Origin: Cannabis sativa
Lineage: Eukaryota > Streptophyta > Magnoliopsida > Rosales > Cannabaceae
DNA: 64,000 nucleotides
Assembly: GCF_029168945.1 (NCBI RefSeq)
Contig: NC_083604.1
Span: 63,442,211-63,506,210, forward strand
Direction of reading: 5' to 3'
Of this stretch, positions 27,875 through 42,154 are shown one piece after another. The notes below the pieces were generated by a model. That model saw only the letters and a program-made list of their open reading frames with translations. It did not search any database and was not told the DNA's origin. The stretch's first letter is position 1. Each line of letters begins with the position of its first letter. Made by a program: the position numbers and the translations under genes.

Positions 27875-29818
27875 TGTTGGAAATATATTTTACCAGGAAC
27901 TTAGATCTACTCACAAGTATGTTGATTTAACAACCTAAAATTGAACTTCTAAAACGATGAACTAAACACATAAAAGTTAAGAATAACTTACAGTGATGGC
28001 AGCGGAATTAAGTGTCTCCTTCCACTCAGATCTCTAACCCTTGATTCCTGTCTGTAGCAGAGTATAATCAAGATCTGAGCCCGAAAATTCTTCAGTTGGA
28101 TGTGATCCTTCACAGTCTTCCAAACTATGATTGAGGCACTGAGTGATGTGTGTGGGCACTTCTCTCTCACTAGGATTTTCGAAATTCTCTCTTGTTTTCT
28201 CTCTTGATTTCGTGTATAGTGATTGCACACAAAGACCTTGCAAAAGCATACCAAGAGTAGAGAGAGGGGGCGGCTATAAATAGGAAAAGGGAAGAGCACA
28301 ACTTTCCAAATAAACAGTTTCCTCTTTTACTGTGTAATTGATTAACTGTCTTATTTAGTGTGATCCACCACTTTCCTATTTAGGCAAGGCTTTGATTAGC
28401 AATTACATGACAATTTAAATTGAAAATAATAATTGGGAAACATGCAAAGGGTGGTCGGCCATGGTGTGTATGGGCCTCACCGGAATTTTACAGTTTCCTC
28501 AATTTTATTTCTATTTCTCCAAAAATGCCATTTTTCCAATTCTAATCTTTTAAATGCCAAAACTAATTATTTAATAACTAAAATAGATTATTAAATAATA
28601 TTTCCATTTAAAATAATTATTAATTAGAAATGCAAAGTCTCTTAATTAATAATTAAACCTAAAAACCCTTTTATTTACAATTTCATCCTTAAACTGTGAG
28701 AATTCACAAATTAGACATAGTCTAAGTTTTAGAATTATAATTGATTAATCATAAATCAATTATAGAGTCTTACAAACAGTATAGTCTCAACTAGAATGGG
28801 GACCATGGATCTATATGCTGAGCTTCCAATAAGTTGAACCGATTTACCAAGTAAATCCCTAACTTATTAATTCCTTGTTGAATCCACTCTTAGAACTTGG
28901 AATTGCACTCTCAGACTTATATAGAGCATATCATATGTTTCACGATATCAATATGCTATCTCATTTAACCATTGTTATAATCTTAATGTGATTTAGAGAT
29001 CCTCTATATAGATGATTTACATCGAGATGGGACCAATTTACCGTTTACACCCCTCAATGTATTTTGCCCCTTTGAACACTTAGTTACCTGTAAATGATGT
29101 TTTAGTGATCTAATATATAGTCACTGAAACAAGAGCTCATCCATTTACTTCTATTTAACTAAGCTCAAAGGGAATCATCACTTTACTTCTATACACCAGT
29201 AGAAGCTATAGATTTCCATATTTATGTTCAGCACTCCCACTCAGTTATGCTATCATGTTCCCAAAATATATGTATCACCCTGACCCAAAAGTAGGCTTAA
29301 CTAATAAATCAAAGAACATGAATGGCACTCCTGAGATTGAGCCTAAGCATATCAGGATTTAGATTCTCTTAATCTAAGATCAACTTCTGACATTGACTTG
29401 GAAAGATACAACGGTAAGTTTACAATATCTTTGACCAAGTTCAATATCGGTCCAGTCCAATGTATACTCCATACATTCGAAACTAGTATACTTTGCCAAT
29501 GTTCTAGAAAGAACATAACACTTACTCCAAGTGTAAGTATACTTCATCGCTGATTATCACATCAGTGTAAATCCAAAACACTGATGAACAGGGACCAAAT
29601 CTTTTGAATCATATAATCACAATCACATTCCACTGTATTGACAATACTGTAATTGTGAATAACTATATGTTCTGGATTTAACTGATTTTGTGCATATATC
29701 AAGTATATATATTAAACCATAAACATGTAACATACATGTAATCATAAATCACTTCAAAATTCTAAATTGATAACTAATCAGATTGTAATGGGTTTTATTT
29801 AGGGCAAAAAACCCAACA
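27875..29818 (-). repeat. Copia solo LTR C inside Athila pol
   Basis: A 1944-bp solo LTR (TGTTGGAAATATATTTTACC to AACCCAACA) with perfect TSD TAAAG at 27870-27874 and 29819-29823. It separates RNase H from integrase. No internal element sequence remains. Confidence 0.92.
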
Positions 29819-29823
29819 TAAAG

Positions 29824-32029
29824 TACATCTCCTCTTCAGGCACACATCTTCTAATTATTTGATCAGCACAGTGCTTGTAGAGAATTGGCTCTTCCCAATA
29901 GTAATGTTTTACCTCAGAAAAGAATTTATTTAATTGTTGACGAGATAGCTCAGGAGGAGTTATTATGGCAGCCAAGAAATTGACATAATCAGCATACGAA
30001 GGTACCATCAGGTTTTCCCTCACATTAAAGAGTTGTTCATCAGGAAATTGTTCATTTATTTGCATCTCTTTTGTATTTTGGCTCTCTTCTAATTCTAGTC
30101 TTAACAGATGATCTGCTACCAGATTTTCAGTTCCCTTCTTATTCTTTATCTCTATGTCAAACTCCTGGAGTAGAAGTACCCACCGAATCAATCTTAGCTT
30201 TGCATCTTTCTTGGTCATAAGGTATTTAATTGTTGAATGGCCAGTGTAGACTATCACCTTATTTCCAATTAGATAAGGGCAGAACTTATCACAAGCAAAC
30301 ACAATTGCCAGCATCTCTTTCTCCGTCGTGGCATAATTTAGTTGAGCATCATTCAGGGTTCTACTAGCATCGTAGATTGTATGAAACACCCTGTCAACCC
30401 TTTGACCCAAGACCGCTCCGATTGCGTAGTCACTTGCATCACACATCAACTCGAAGGGCATCTCCCAATTTGGTGAAGTGACTATTGGTGCTGAAATCAA
30501 TTTCTCCTTAAGAACTTAGAATGCCTTCAAACATTCTTCTCCAAACTCAAAAGGAACGCCATTAACAAGTAAATTGGACAATGGTTTAGAGATCTTCGAG
30601 AAGTCTTTAATAAATCTTTGGTAGAAACCAGCATGACCCAAGAAACTCCTTACTCCTTTCACAGAAATTGGAGGAGGCAAATTCTCTATTATTGACACCT
30701 TAGCTTTGTCCACCTCAATACCTGCTTTTGAGATCTTGTGTCCTAAAACTATCCCTTCTGTTACCATAAAGTGACACTTCTCCCAGTTTAGGACCAAGTT
30801 TGACTTTTCGCATCTGATTAACACCTTTTCCAAATTCTCTAGGCAATGATTGAATGAGGAACCAAAGACTGAGAAATCATCCATAAAGATCTCAATGCAT
30901 GATTCTATTAAGTCCGAAAAGATAGCCATCATACACCTTTGAAATGTAGCAGGAGCGTTACATAATCCAAATGGCATTCTCCTAAAAGAAAAAGTACCAT
31001 AAGGACATGTGAAAGTAGTCTTTTCCTGATCCTTAGGTGCTATGGCTATTTGATGATACCCAGAGTAGCCATCTAAGAAACAGTAATATTTTTGCCCCGC
31101 CAACCGATCTAGCATCTGATCAATGAAGGGCAAGGGAAAGTGGTCTTTTCGGGTTGCTTTGTTGAGTATTCTGTAGTCAATACAAATCCTCCAACCAGTA
31201 ACTGTTCTAGTAAGGATTAACTCATTCTTTACCACAGTCATCCCTCCTTTCTTAGGTACCACTTGAACTGGGCTAACCCACTTGCTATCTGAAATAGGAT
31301 ATGCTACACCAGCATCTAGCCACTTTACCACCTCTTTTCTGACAACTTCTTTCATTGGTGGATTGAGTCTTCGCTGTGCATCAATTGTCGGTTTGGCGCC
31401 CTCCTCCATTAGAATTCTATGCATAACTGTAGAGGGACTGATTCCCTTAACATCACCCAATGTCCATGCAATAGCCTTATTGTGCGCCCGAAGTACTCTA
31501 AGCAACCTATCAGTCTCCACATCAGAAAGTGAAGCGGACACTGTCACTGGAAGCTTCTTATCTTCTCCCAAGAACTCATATCGTAGATGATTAGGAAGCA
31601 CTTTCAACTCTAGCTCTGGAGGTTTCTCTGTAGATGGTGCAAGCTCTTTTGGTACTACCCCCAACTCTTCATAATACTTTCTGTTCAATGGGCCATAGGA
31701 ATCAAGCCATTTAACATACTCCATTACCTCCTTTCCCTCTTGCTCAGTCAAGTCATCTTCAATTAAGCTCAATTCTAGAGGATCATCTATCAACTTTTTC
31801 TCATTCACAATGGTATCAATCAGATCAATAAAGAAACAGTTATCACTTGCCTTTGGGTAAGTCATCGCCTTTAACACAATGAAAACCACTTCTTCTCCTT
31901 GCACTCGCAGCTTCAATTCACCCTTCCGAACATCGATCAAAGCTTGGCCAGTTGCCAAGAATGGTCTCCCAAGAATGATTGGGACGTTGTTATCTTTTTC
32001 CATGTCCAGAACAATAAAATCAACTGGGA
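29824..32029 (-). pseudogene. Athila reverse transcriptase and RNase H
   Basis: Pol segment resuming after copia D. It begins FPVDFIVLDMEKDNNVPIIL, the end of the protease region. The RT has ICIDYRILNKATRKDHFPL, YCFLDGYSGYHQIAI (catalytic Asp), FRRMPFGLCNAPATFQ and the FMDDFSVFG box at residues 373-381 of the 495-residue frame. RNase H follows with [29 protein letters not shown] and [10 protein letters not shown] (Asp, Glu, Asp series; TGHS where TDHS is usual). One in-frame TAA (30516-30518, after CLKAF) separates RT from RNase H and reads as GAA to TAA. The segment is otherwise open. Confidence 0.92.
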
Positions 32030-32034
32030 AGATG

Positions 32035-33894
32035 TGTTGGATATATTTTACCAGGATCTAGATTTACTAACAAGTATGTTTCATTAACATCCTAATATGA
32101 ATTCTAAAACAATGAAATAAACACATATAAAGTTTAGGAAACCTTACATTGGGTGCAGCGGAATATAATGACTCCTTCTGTTCAGATCTCTAGCCCTTGA
32201 TTCCTTTCTGTAGCAGAGCATCACCAAGATCTGAACCTGGATCTGTTTCTCTCCTTCCTTTGATGGTGATTCTCCTTCTTGTTGGATGATTTTCCACAGT
32301 CTTACACACTATGATTGAGATACCACTTGATGTGTGTGGGCACTCACTCATTCACTCAAGGATTTCGAAATTTAGAGAAGAAAAGAGAAGAAGAGTTTTC
32401 GGCTATAGAGAATAGAAAGAGGCTCAGTTTTCATCTGACAAAGTTAAGTTTGAATGAGAGCCATCACTATCCATTTATAGGTAACCACCTAGTTTTAAGT
32501 TAGAATTATTTGGCATTAAAATAATGAAAAAATAAATGATAAAACCCTATAAGTGTGGTTGGCCATGGGCTTTGGATGATGGGCCTCACTTATGCAATAT
32601 TGCTGTTTTATCATTTCTGCATCTCATTTTCTCAAAAATGCCAATTTTCAAATTCAACCATTTAAATGCCAATTGTAATTATTTAATAACTAAAATTAAT
32701 TATTAAATAATATTATCATTTAATATATTAATTAATTAGACATATAAAGTCTCTCAATTAATAAATAAACCTAGAATCTCTTTTCTTTACAAATTCACCA
32801 TTGATTAGTGAAAATTCATAAACTAGACATAGTCTAACTTTAGAATTATAATTGATTAATCAAAATCAATTAACTGAGTCTTACAAGCAGTATGGTCTCA
32901 AATAGTATGGGGACCATGGGTCTATATATCCGAGCTTCCAATAAGCAGATAAAGAATTTATATCTTAAATTCACTGACTTATTAATTCTTCGTTGAATCC
33001 ACGCATAGACTCTCAGTATATAGAACGCTCTATATGTTCCACAATATAGATACGTCATTAGTTATCCATTGTTATAATCCTAATTTGATCAATGACCCTC
33101 TAATAGATGATCTACATTGAATAGGCACTAAGTTACCGTTACACCTTCAATGTATTTTATCCTTAAAACACTTAGCTCCGTATAAATGATATTTCAGCGA
33201 AGTGAAATGAGATCTCCACCATTTATCTCTTTTTAGCCAAGCTCGAAGGATATCATCGTTTCACTTCTAAATTCCTATAGAAGTTATAGATTCCATATTT
33301 ATGTTAGCGCTCCCACTCAATTATACTATCATGTTCCCAAAATGTACGTATCACCCTGACCCAAAAGTAGGCTTAACTAACAAATCAAAGAACATGTATA
33401 ATACTCTTGAGATCGAACCTAAACATATCAGGATTAAGATCATTTGATCTAGGATCAACAGGTGATATTGAATTGAATAGATATTACGGTAAATTTTAAT
33501 ATATCTAATCAAAGTTCAACATCGGTCCCTTCCGATGTATACTCCATACATCCGATGCTGGTAAACTTTGCCAATGCCCTGGAAAGGACATAATACTTAT
33601 CCAAGGTGTAAGAATACACATCGCTGATTATCATGTCAGTCTAAATCCAGTGAACTGACAAATCAGGGAATAAACTTTGGAACATATAATTAAGATTATA
33701 TTCCACTGTGTTGACAACACTATAATCATTAACAAATTGATATGTTCTGGACTTAAATAGAATTCATACATTATGTAAATAATCATGAAATAAATCATGT
33801 GAACCATGCAACATTAAATGTTATTTCTGATCTATATTAATAAATAAATCTGATTATATTGAAATGAGTTTTATTTAGGGCATAAAACCCAACA
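32035..33894 (-). repeat. Copia D 3' LTR
   Basis: 1860 bp, TGTTGGATATATTTTACC to AAAACCCAACA. A TATA-like TATAAATG lies on - at 32472-32479. Confidence 0.93.
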
Positions 33895-33905
33895 AACTCC
33901 CACTT
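33895..33905 (-). other. Copia D polypurine tract
   Basis: AAGTGGGAGTT on -, adjoining the 3' LTR; identical to the tract of element E. Confidence 0.8.
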
Positions 33906-36600
33906 GCACTAATATAAAACAAAATGTGCATTTCAAATAATCTCAACACCTTGATATACAAATCAAGTGTAGTAGTAGTAAACTCCTCGTAATAGGATTT
34001 GACAGGTTGAATTAACCACAACCTCTCCTTCACCATAACTCTTCCTTAATCACAAAATCATTGATAATGTGAAATTCCTCTCTATATGTCTACTCTTTTG
34101 GGATATTGGATTCTATACCTTTGGCAACTACTTTTGGTTAATCAGGAAATTAACACTAGTAGTTAAGATAAGTTGAAACGGTGCCACAATTGTATAGAAC
34201 TTTCCTTAGACTGAATAAGTACCTTTCCAGCAACTTTAACATTCAGTCCTTCTCTGGTAGACTAAGAGACTTCAGATAGGTTTTTACACTTCTCCAAAAT
34301 CACTACTCCACCCCCAGAGTAATCACCATCTTATCAGCAGACTTTCTAGCACAAAGGCAAGTCTCGAAATCTGATGTGGTGTAGTCTAAGAGTTTTAAAC
34401 ACACCCTTATTGACTAACATATAGTTCCTCTTCTTAATCTTAAGATTTACTTGATTGTCTTCCAATGTTCCTCTCCTGGATTAATCTGATACCTACTCAT
34501 TACTCCCACTCAACAGCAGGTGTCTGGTCTAAGGCATACTAAAACATATATGAGACCTCTCACTGTTGATTTAAGAAATTCTTTCATGGCTTTATCTTTT
34601 CTGGAATAGTTGAGACTTTTCCTTAGATAAATAAAATATATGCCTAGAAGTCGAGAAGCTTCTATAGATTGCCATTAGAAAGAAAATGCTTCAGCATCTT
34701 ACTAAAGTAACTTGCTTGCACTAGAGTAAGTAATTACCAGGTATACCACAAGCCATAGGTTTCGATAAACTCAAACCTATAATACTAGGAACAGGAAGTT
34801 TTGTTAAGGCCATTGAATAGACTTATTAACGAAAATTTCCTTTTATGTCCTTGTAATAGAAAACTTTAGGTTATTCCATGTGAATGGATCAAACCATAGT
34901 TCTATTGGCTTTCTTCTTAGTTTCTTATTTTGACAATCCATTACTTGTTTAAACTCATAATGGATTTTAATCACTAGTGTCTTCCAAGTCATAAGAAGTG
35001 AAGTTCTTGAAAACTCTCCCACTACGACAAGGTACCGTGAATTATGTCTAAGAAAACTAAATGGTATTGATTTCTTCGGTTGTGTCAAAACAACAGAGAC
35101 AGTGGGATCATCATATGGAATAAGATGATAGAATACTTTTGGAATCAAGAAAAAAATATCTCCTTTATTTGCTACTTTATTTTCAGACTTAGTCATTTTC
35201 TTAGAAAAGTAGTATTTGTTTAAGCAAACACTTTCTTATCTATTGACTATGGGATGGTCCACCCCTAATCACTTAGAATAGCTAACAAACCACGGTTAAC
35301 AGTTCTAGCTTTTCTTAAGATTTTGATTAGGTCATCCATGAATCCAGTAATGATTTACACTAAGTACCCAACCATTGCATCATTCTGAAATTGTATTACC
35401 ATAGAAGGATGTAGGCAACGACTAGTAACTAATCATCAATATGCAAATCGAAATTTCTGGGGAGGTGAGTTTGGATATAATTCAAAAATCAATTTAATGA
35501 TCTTTGAACTGCATATCTACTAACTATTTCTCCACCCCTATCAGTTCGCAAGATCTTTAACCACTTACCATAATAGTTTATCACCATTACTAGAAATTTA
35601 TGAAATATTTCAAACATTTCAAATTTCTTTGCATAAGGTATAATCTAGAGTGATCGTTTTAAGAATACAACGAAAAAAACTTATATCCACCCCTGAATGT
35701 ACATCTATCTGCAAATGAGATGAACTTACTTTCAGTGGATATAGGCATATTAACTCTTTGCAGAGATTGATCTTTTCAAAACCACTATGAACAAGATACA
35801 AATGCCATAGATTAAAAAAAATTGTGGTTGTGTCTTTTGATGACTTAGGTTTAGTTACATCAAAGAGTTCTTAGAATAGTGCAAGTGGATCCTGGTCACA
35901 GAATACTAAACTCATATTCCATACAGTTTGCATCCATTGATAGAAAATGGTATTAAACACTTATGAAAGTGTAACTGTATTGTATTCTGGAATTAGAAAT
36001 ATAAGAAAATTTCTGTTTGGAATCTAAAATTAAAATCAAAGACTTAAATTTATACCAAATATAATGAGTAATTCTTTCTTGGACCACAACTACTAATTTA
36101 ACTCTAAGTTTGATTTACCCATACAAGTAGGAGATTTCTAAGATTGAGGATTTATATCATTTTGGGATAGAATTTCGGGAATATAATCATATGCGTCATT
36201 TAATTTCTTAAGAGAAAATAGAATGACATGAAATGATTTATAGACCATTCATCCAATGATATGTTATTGAGCTAATTCGAAATGAATAAGCTAAGAGGAA
36301 TTAGGATAATTTCGTTGTTTAAATAAGAATCCAACGATGCTTCGATTAGCGAAAGACAAAGTAATCTTATTTATACAATCTTCTTGTTTCATATTGTAAA
36401 AATACTAGTCTAAGGTGTCATCAATTGATGAACAGCTAGATGTTGCATATACAATATTTATCTTTCGAGATCTAACACTATTATGTATGTCTAATGGTGA
36501 AAATCCATTAGGGATTTATCTCATTAGAAAAACAAACCAAGTTAGACCAACAACGAAGATTCAAAATTAAACTACAATTTAATAACAGAAAATAACATGG
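33906..36600 (-). pseudogene. Relic of copia pol in element D
   Basis: Non-coding now, but collinear with element E's pol. Blocks near 34030-34110, 34620-34680, 34990-35060 and 35500-35650 match E near 57640, 58230, 59150 and 59770. The part that in E encodes the RT core (about 58260-59150) is represented here by only ~0.35 kb, so the YVDD region appears deleted. The longest open frame (35196-34843) is riddled with substitutions and is not a functional domain. Confidence 0.8.
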
Positions 36601-39600
36601 TTCAATATAAATTCATACACGATTCAGAAATTATTAAACATATAGCAAGTAGGAATGACAAGTGAAAATACTAAAACATACAATCCTAAATTATTTCTAA
36701 GGTCTTCAACAAACTGATATCAGTGTCCCGTTTAGGCGAGAGTCAAAGCTACCATCCATTGAATAGAGTTGTCAGCTCATCTAAAATGTTAAACATTCTA
36801 GCAACCTTTTATTCGATCAAGATTGGAATCCAGCGTTGTCCCGTTTAGGCGAGAGTCAAGGCTATTCTATATTATGAGCTTCCACCATTGTTTCATATTT
36901 TGTAAGTCAAATACAGTCGCCACCATTAGGGTGATCCATACCATATAAAATACTTACAAAGCTACTTATCTTTCGAGATTAAACGGTGCTAACTTGCTAA
37001 TGAACGTTCCTCCATTAGGGAGGATTACTCACTAAAACAAAAGCTATGTAAAACAAACAATGGAGATTGAATGTCCTAATAATAAAGCTCATTCTTTAAA
37101 GTGTATTTTCTTCTAATATTTATTTTAATCTATTTATTTTAAATATATATATTTATTTAATTAAAATTTCCAATTTAGAATGAAAAATTCTAAATATAAA
37201 TTTAAATTTAATATATATAAATTTTACTTAGATGGATATGAAAATAACATGAATTATTTCCATCTTAGTAATAATTTCAAATAAATATTTAGAAAAATAT
37301 TCAATTTAAGTTGTTACAAAATTAATTTAAATTAATTTACAACTCAAATTTAATTTTCTATAAATATACATTGCATTTCGAAAAATTGAAGTATTTAAGA
37401 ATACTATTTTCGAAAAAAAATGCTTTAAAATAAAATAAAAATAAATTCTAAAAAAATTATTCTAATTTAATGTTGGCCCAAAATTAATTAATAAAATTAA
37501 TTTACAACAAAAATATAATTTTCCTATTTAATTAAATATATAAGAAAAATTTAAAAATATTTAAGTATCATGATGAAAATCAACTTAAATATTAATTTTC
37601 TTTTTAATTAAATACACTAAAAAAATACTTCAAGCAAAAACAGATAAAATCTATCTAGATTTTTATTGACTAATTAATTCATTTTTTAATTAAATATATT
37701 TTACTTCATTTATTTTTAATTAATCACTAAATGAAAAAATTATTGATTTAAGTTGGTCCAAAATTAAAATAAATAATTTACAAGTTTAATCTATTTTTCA
37801 AATAAAATTCGAAATTTCTGCATTTAAGAAATGCAATTTCGAAATTGTGGAAAAAAGATTAATAAAATAAAATAAAATATATTTCGAAAATTATTCAAAT
37901 TTAAGTTATATGAAATAAGATTTCAAACTTAAAATAATTTTCAATTTTAATTAAATAACATGAAAATAATAATATTTAAGTATCATGATGAAAATTAACT
38001 TAAATATTTAAATTTTCAATTTAATTAAATGTATTAAATTCAAGAAATAAATAATTAAGTATAGAGAAGACTTAATTATTAATTCTAATTTAATACTAGG
38101 AAAAATATACTTAACTTAGATTGTACCAAAATTAATTATTAAACAATTAATTTCACAATCTATGATATTTTCCTAATTAAATATTAGAAAAAATAACTAG
38201 TTCTAGAAATAACTATCTAGAATAATTTCATTTACTAAGTGTTTTTCTCAAATTAACTTTAAAATATTAAATGAAAAAAATAAATTTCATATATTTTAAA
38301 AGTTAATTATGTTGCTAATTCAATTTTAATTAGGTTAGACTAATATAATTAACCTAATACAATTATTTAAATAAGGCAAATGGGCCTTCACAATTGGGGT
38401 AGTTCATGTGAGGGGGAGCTGGGTTCAGTATGTCGTACCCACTTCTATTGGCCCCCAACTCTCACACAAGGCCCAAAAGAGAGGAATTTAACCTTTAAAT
38501 AAACAATTGTTATTCATTGAATAAGCCCAAATTTAATTGGGCCTAAATAAATTTACTTATGTCAAAATTTATTTTAGCAATCTAGTCCATTTACTTAGTA
38601 AAACTTAAATGGGTTTCCTATATGCATCTAAGCCCAATAGCAAACATATAGGCTCACACAGGTCAAATGATTTGGATGGGCCCTATCATGTTACCAGGTT
38701 TACACAGATGAAAGAAATTACAAAATTTATCTGTTACAAATTATTTATAAGATCTATTGACAATTGAACTATTATTAAAATCAGATCATTGGATCTGTCA
38801 ACAAGTTAATCATAGCAATTTAGATCAAATAAATAATAGGTTTGTAAAAACAAATTGAATACATAATAATATAATCAAACAATACAAACAATAATAATTG
38901 ATCTGGAATATCTGGAAAGTAAGCTAAAATATCTCAATTTTAAAATTTAAAGTAAAATTAAATTTTTAAATAAATATCTTAACTAGAATTAAAATTTAGG
39001 TTGTTAGAGAATATTTGAAAAAATTCAAAATTCAACAAACTCCTAAATTTCTTAAATTCTAACAAAAATAACAAAAATATCTAACCAATTTTTCAAATAT
39101 CAAGTTTATTCAAAATTTAAATTTATTTAAAATTTCTAATAAGATAAAATAATATAATATCTTGAATTTTAAATTTAGATATTTTATTATATTCTGAGTC
39201 TTATAATTTAATAAATTTCAATATTACATAAATAAACTAATTGAAAAATAAGATATTTTATATGGTTAGAATATTTTTTTAAAAAAAAATAATAAAATAA
39301 TAAGTTTGAAAAATTTATGGTTTGAAACCCTAAAATATCTATTCAAACTAAACTAACCAATTTTTCAAATCTTCATGTTATTTTTGCCAAAATATAATTT
39401 TAATAAAAAAAAAAATCTAACAAGATAAAATGTTAAACCTAACATATTCCTAATCTTATAATTTTAATTAATAAAATATATTTTGAAAATAACAAATTTG
39501 AAAAGAAATATGATATGGTTAGCAAATTTTGAAATTAGTACAAGATTATTTTAAAAAAGATAATATTTTAATATAAAAGTAAGATCATTTAAAATTAAAT

Positions 39601-40291
39601 TAAAAAATAATATCTGATCTTATAATTAAAATAAATAAAATAATCAAAAGTTTCAAAATTAACCATAAGGCTCCTTTGTGAGAAATCAAATTTTCAAAAT
39701 TCAAAGCCTACTAATATAATAAACTAATTTTAATTAATTAAAAAATTAATAAAAATTAATTTTATTCTGAAAATTAGATTTTTAATTGAAAATTCAGATT
39801 CTACACAAAATTCTACCAAAAATTGACTTTTGTTTCAATGAAAAACGATTTTTGAATCAAAAGTTATGACGAAAACAAGTTTGAGGCATAGGGGTATGCA
39901 TTGCATACCCATGCGCGCCCGGAAGCAAGGGTGCAAGCAGCCCCATTTGACCGAGGATCTTGGGTGCGAGCTGCCCTTCAGACAGTAGCATGTCCGAGAG
40001 GATCTGAGGCTCGTGCGCGCGCGTGTGACATTCAAATCCCAATATTTTCGTTCAAATTCAAAAAATCATTACTAATTCATAAAAAATCCAAATTAGGTTC
40101 TGTAAAAGCCTAAATTTATTAATTTTTCGTCTACTTTCCGGAAAAAATAATTCCAGATCGAAATAAAAAATATTTCAGTAACATATATTGCGATTTCTAA
40201 ACTATCATCAAATAAGCACATAAACCACATGAAACCATCCAAATCAATGCAAAACATCGTTTTAATTCATATTTCATGAAAGTAAATCATT
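36601..40291 (-). other. Long AT-rich leader of copia D
   Basis: The 5' leader between PBS and pol relic, about 3.7 kb, no gene. It has islands shared with element E: two copies of TGTCCCGTTTAGGCGAGAGT (36727 and 36838) and the block around 38390-38480 (CACAATTGGGG, GCTGGGTTCAGTATGTCG). A GC-rich island at 39885-40030 is mostly private to D. Confidence 0.75.
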
Positions 40292-40309
40292 ACCATGGCT
40301 CTGAGGCCA
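40292..40309 (-). other. Copia D primer-binding site
   Basis: TGGCCTCAGAGCCATGGT on -, 2 nt inside the 5' LTR. It resembles the initiator-Met tRNA PBS (TGGTATCAGAGC) with two differences near the start and is identical in element E. Confidence 0.8.
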
Positions 40310-40311
40310 GT

Positions 40312-42149
40312 TGTTGGATATATTTTACCAGGATCTAGATTTACTAACAAGTATGTTTCATTAACATCCTAATATGAATTCTAAAACAATGAAATAAACA
40401 CATTTAAAGTTTAGGAAACCTTACATTGGGTGCAGCGGAATATAATGACTCCTTCCGTTCAGATCTCTAGCCCTTGATTCATTTCTGTAGCAGAGCATCA
40501 CCAAGATCTGAACCTGGATCTCTAGCCCTTGTTGGTTGATTTTCCACAGTCTTACACACTATGATTGAGATATCAATTGATGTGTGTGGGCACTCACTCA
40601 TTCACTCAAGGATTTCGAAATTTAGAGAAGAAAAGAGAAGAAGAGGTTTCGGCTATAGAGAATAGAAAGAGGCTCAGTTTTCATCTGACAAAGTTAAGTT
40701 TGAATGAGAGCCATCACTATCTATTTATAGGTAACTACCTAGGTTTAAGTTAGAATTATTTGACATTAAAATAATGAAAAATAAATGATAAAACCCTATA
40801 AGTGTGGCCGGCCATGGGCTTTGGATAATGGGCCTCACTTATGCAATTTTACTGTTTTATCATTTCTGCATCTCATTTTCTCAAAAACGCCAATTTTCAA
40901 ATTCAACCATTTAAATGTCAATTATAATTATTTAATAACTAAAATTAATTATTAAATAATATTTTCATTTAATATATTTATTAATTAGACATATAAAGTC
41001 ACTTAATTAATAAATAAACCTAGAATCTCTTTTTCTTACAATTTCGCCCTTGCTTAGTGAAAATTCATAAACTAGACATAGTCTAACTTTAGAATTATAA
41101 TTAATTAATCAAAATCAATTAACTGAGTCTTACAAGCAGTATGATCTCAACTAGTATGGGGACCATGGGTCTATATATCCGAGCTTCCAATAAATAGATA
41201 AAGAATTTATATCTTAAATTCACTGACTTATTAATTCTTCGTTGAATCCACGCATAGAACTTAGAATTGCACTCTCAGTATATAGAACGCTCTATATGTT
41301 CCACGATATAGATACGTCATTAGTTATCCATTGTTATAATCCTAATTTGATCAATGACCCTCTAATAGATGATCTACATTGAATAGGCACTAAGTTACCG
41401 TTACACTTTCAATGTATTTTATCCTTAAAACACTTAGCTCCGTATAAATGATATTTCAGCGAAGTGAAATGAGATCTCCACCATTTATCTCTTTTTAGCC
41501 AAGCTCGAAGGATATCATCGTTTCACTTCTAAATTTCTATAGAAGTTATAGATTCCATATTTATGTTAGCGCTCCCACTCAATTATACTATCATGTTCCC
41601 AAAATGTACGTATCACCCTGACCCAAAAGTAGGCTTAACTAACAAATCAAAGAACATGTATAATACTCTTGAGATCGAACCTAAACATATCAGGATTAAG
41701 ATCATTGGATCTATAATCAACAGGTGATATTGAATTGAATAGATATTACGGTAAATTTTAATATATCTAATCAAAGTTCAACATCGGTCCCTTCCAATGT
41801 ATACTCCATACATCCGATGCTGGTAAACTTTGCCAATGCCCTGGAAAGGACATAACACTTATCCAAGGTGTAAGAATACCCATCGCTGATTATCATGTCA
41901 GTCTAAATCCAGTGAACTGACAAATCAGGCAATAAACTTTCGAACATATAATTAAGATTATATTCCATTGTGTTGACAACACTATAATCATGAACAAATT
42001 GATATGTTCTGGACTTAAATAGAATTCATACATTATGTAAATAATCATGAAATAAATCATGTGAACCATGCAACATTAAATGATTTCTGATCTATATTAA
42101 TAAGTAAATCTGATTGAAATGAGTTTTATTTAGGGCATAAAACCCAACA
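40312..42149 (-). repeat. Copia D 5' LTR
   Basis: 1838 bp, same ends as the 3' LTR; TATA-like TATAAATA on - at 40722-40729. Confidence 0.93.
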
Positions 42150-42154
42150 AGATG

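Larger units (their letters stand above)
32035..42149 (-). mobile_element. Copia element D: complete ends, degenerate coding region (non-autonomous)
   Basis: A 10.1-kb copia-type element in the Athila between protease and RT, with perfect TSD AGATG at 32030-32034 and 42150-42154. LTRs are 32035-33894 and 40312-42149. They are highly similar apart from an indel of roughly 25-30 bp near 32250 and scattered substitutions. PPT and PBS are in place. The pol region is a wreck compared with element E, yet the leader is long and conserved. Young LTRs with an old, deleted pol imply transposition in trans. Confidence 0.9.

Noticed and set aside
34843..35196. 117-residue frame in copia D as a gene
   Set aside because: Collinear with decayed pol of element E; not an independent ORF.
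36727..36860. TCCCGTTTAGGCGAGAGT words as a tRNA fragment
   Set aside because: No cloverleaf or acceptor stem can be built; the word recurs as a leader motif.
39835..40113. Short frames over the GC-rich island in copia D
   Set aside because: No homology, several overlapping frames, lies in a retroelement leader.
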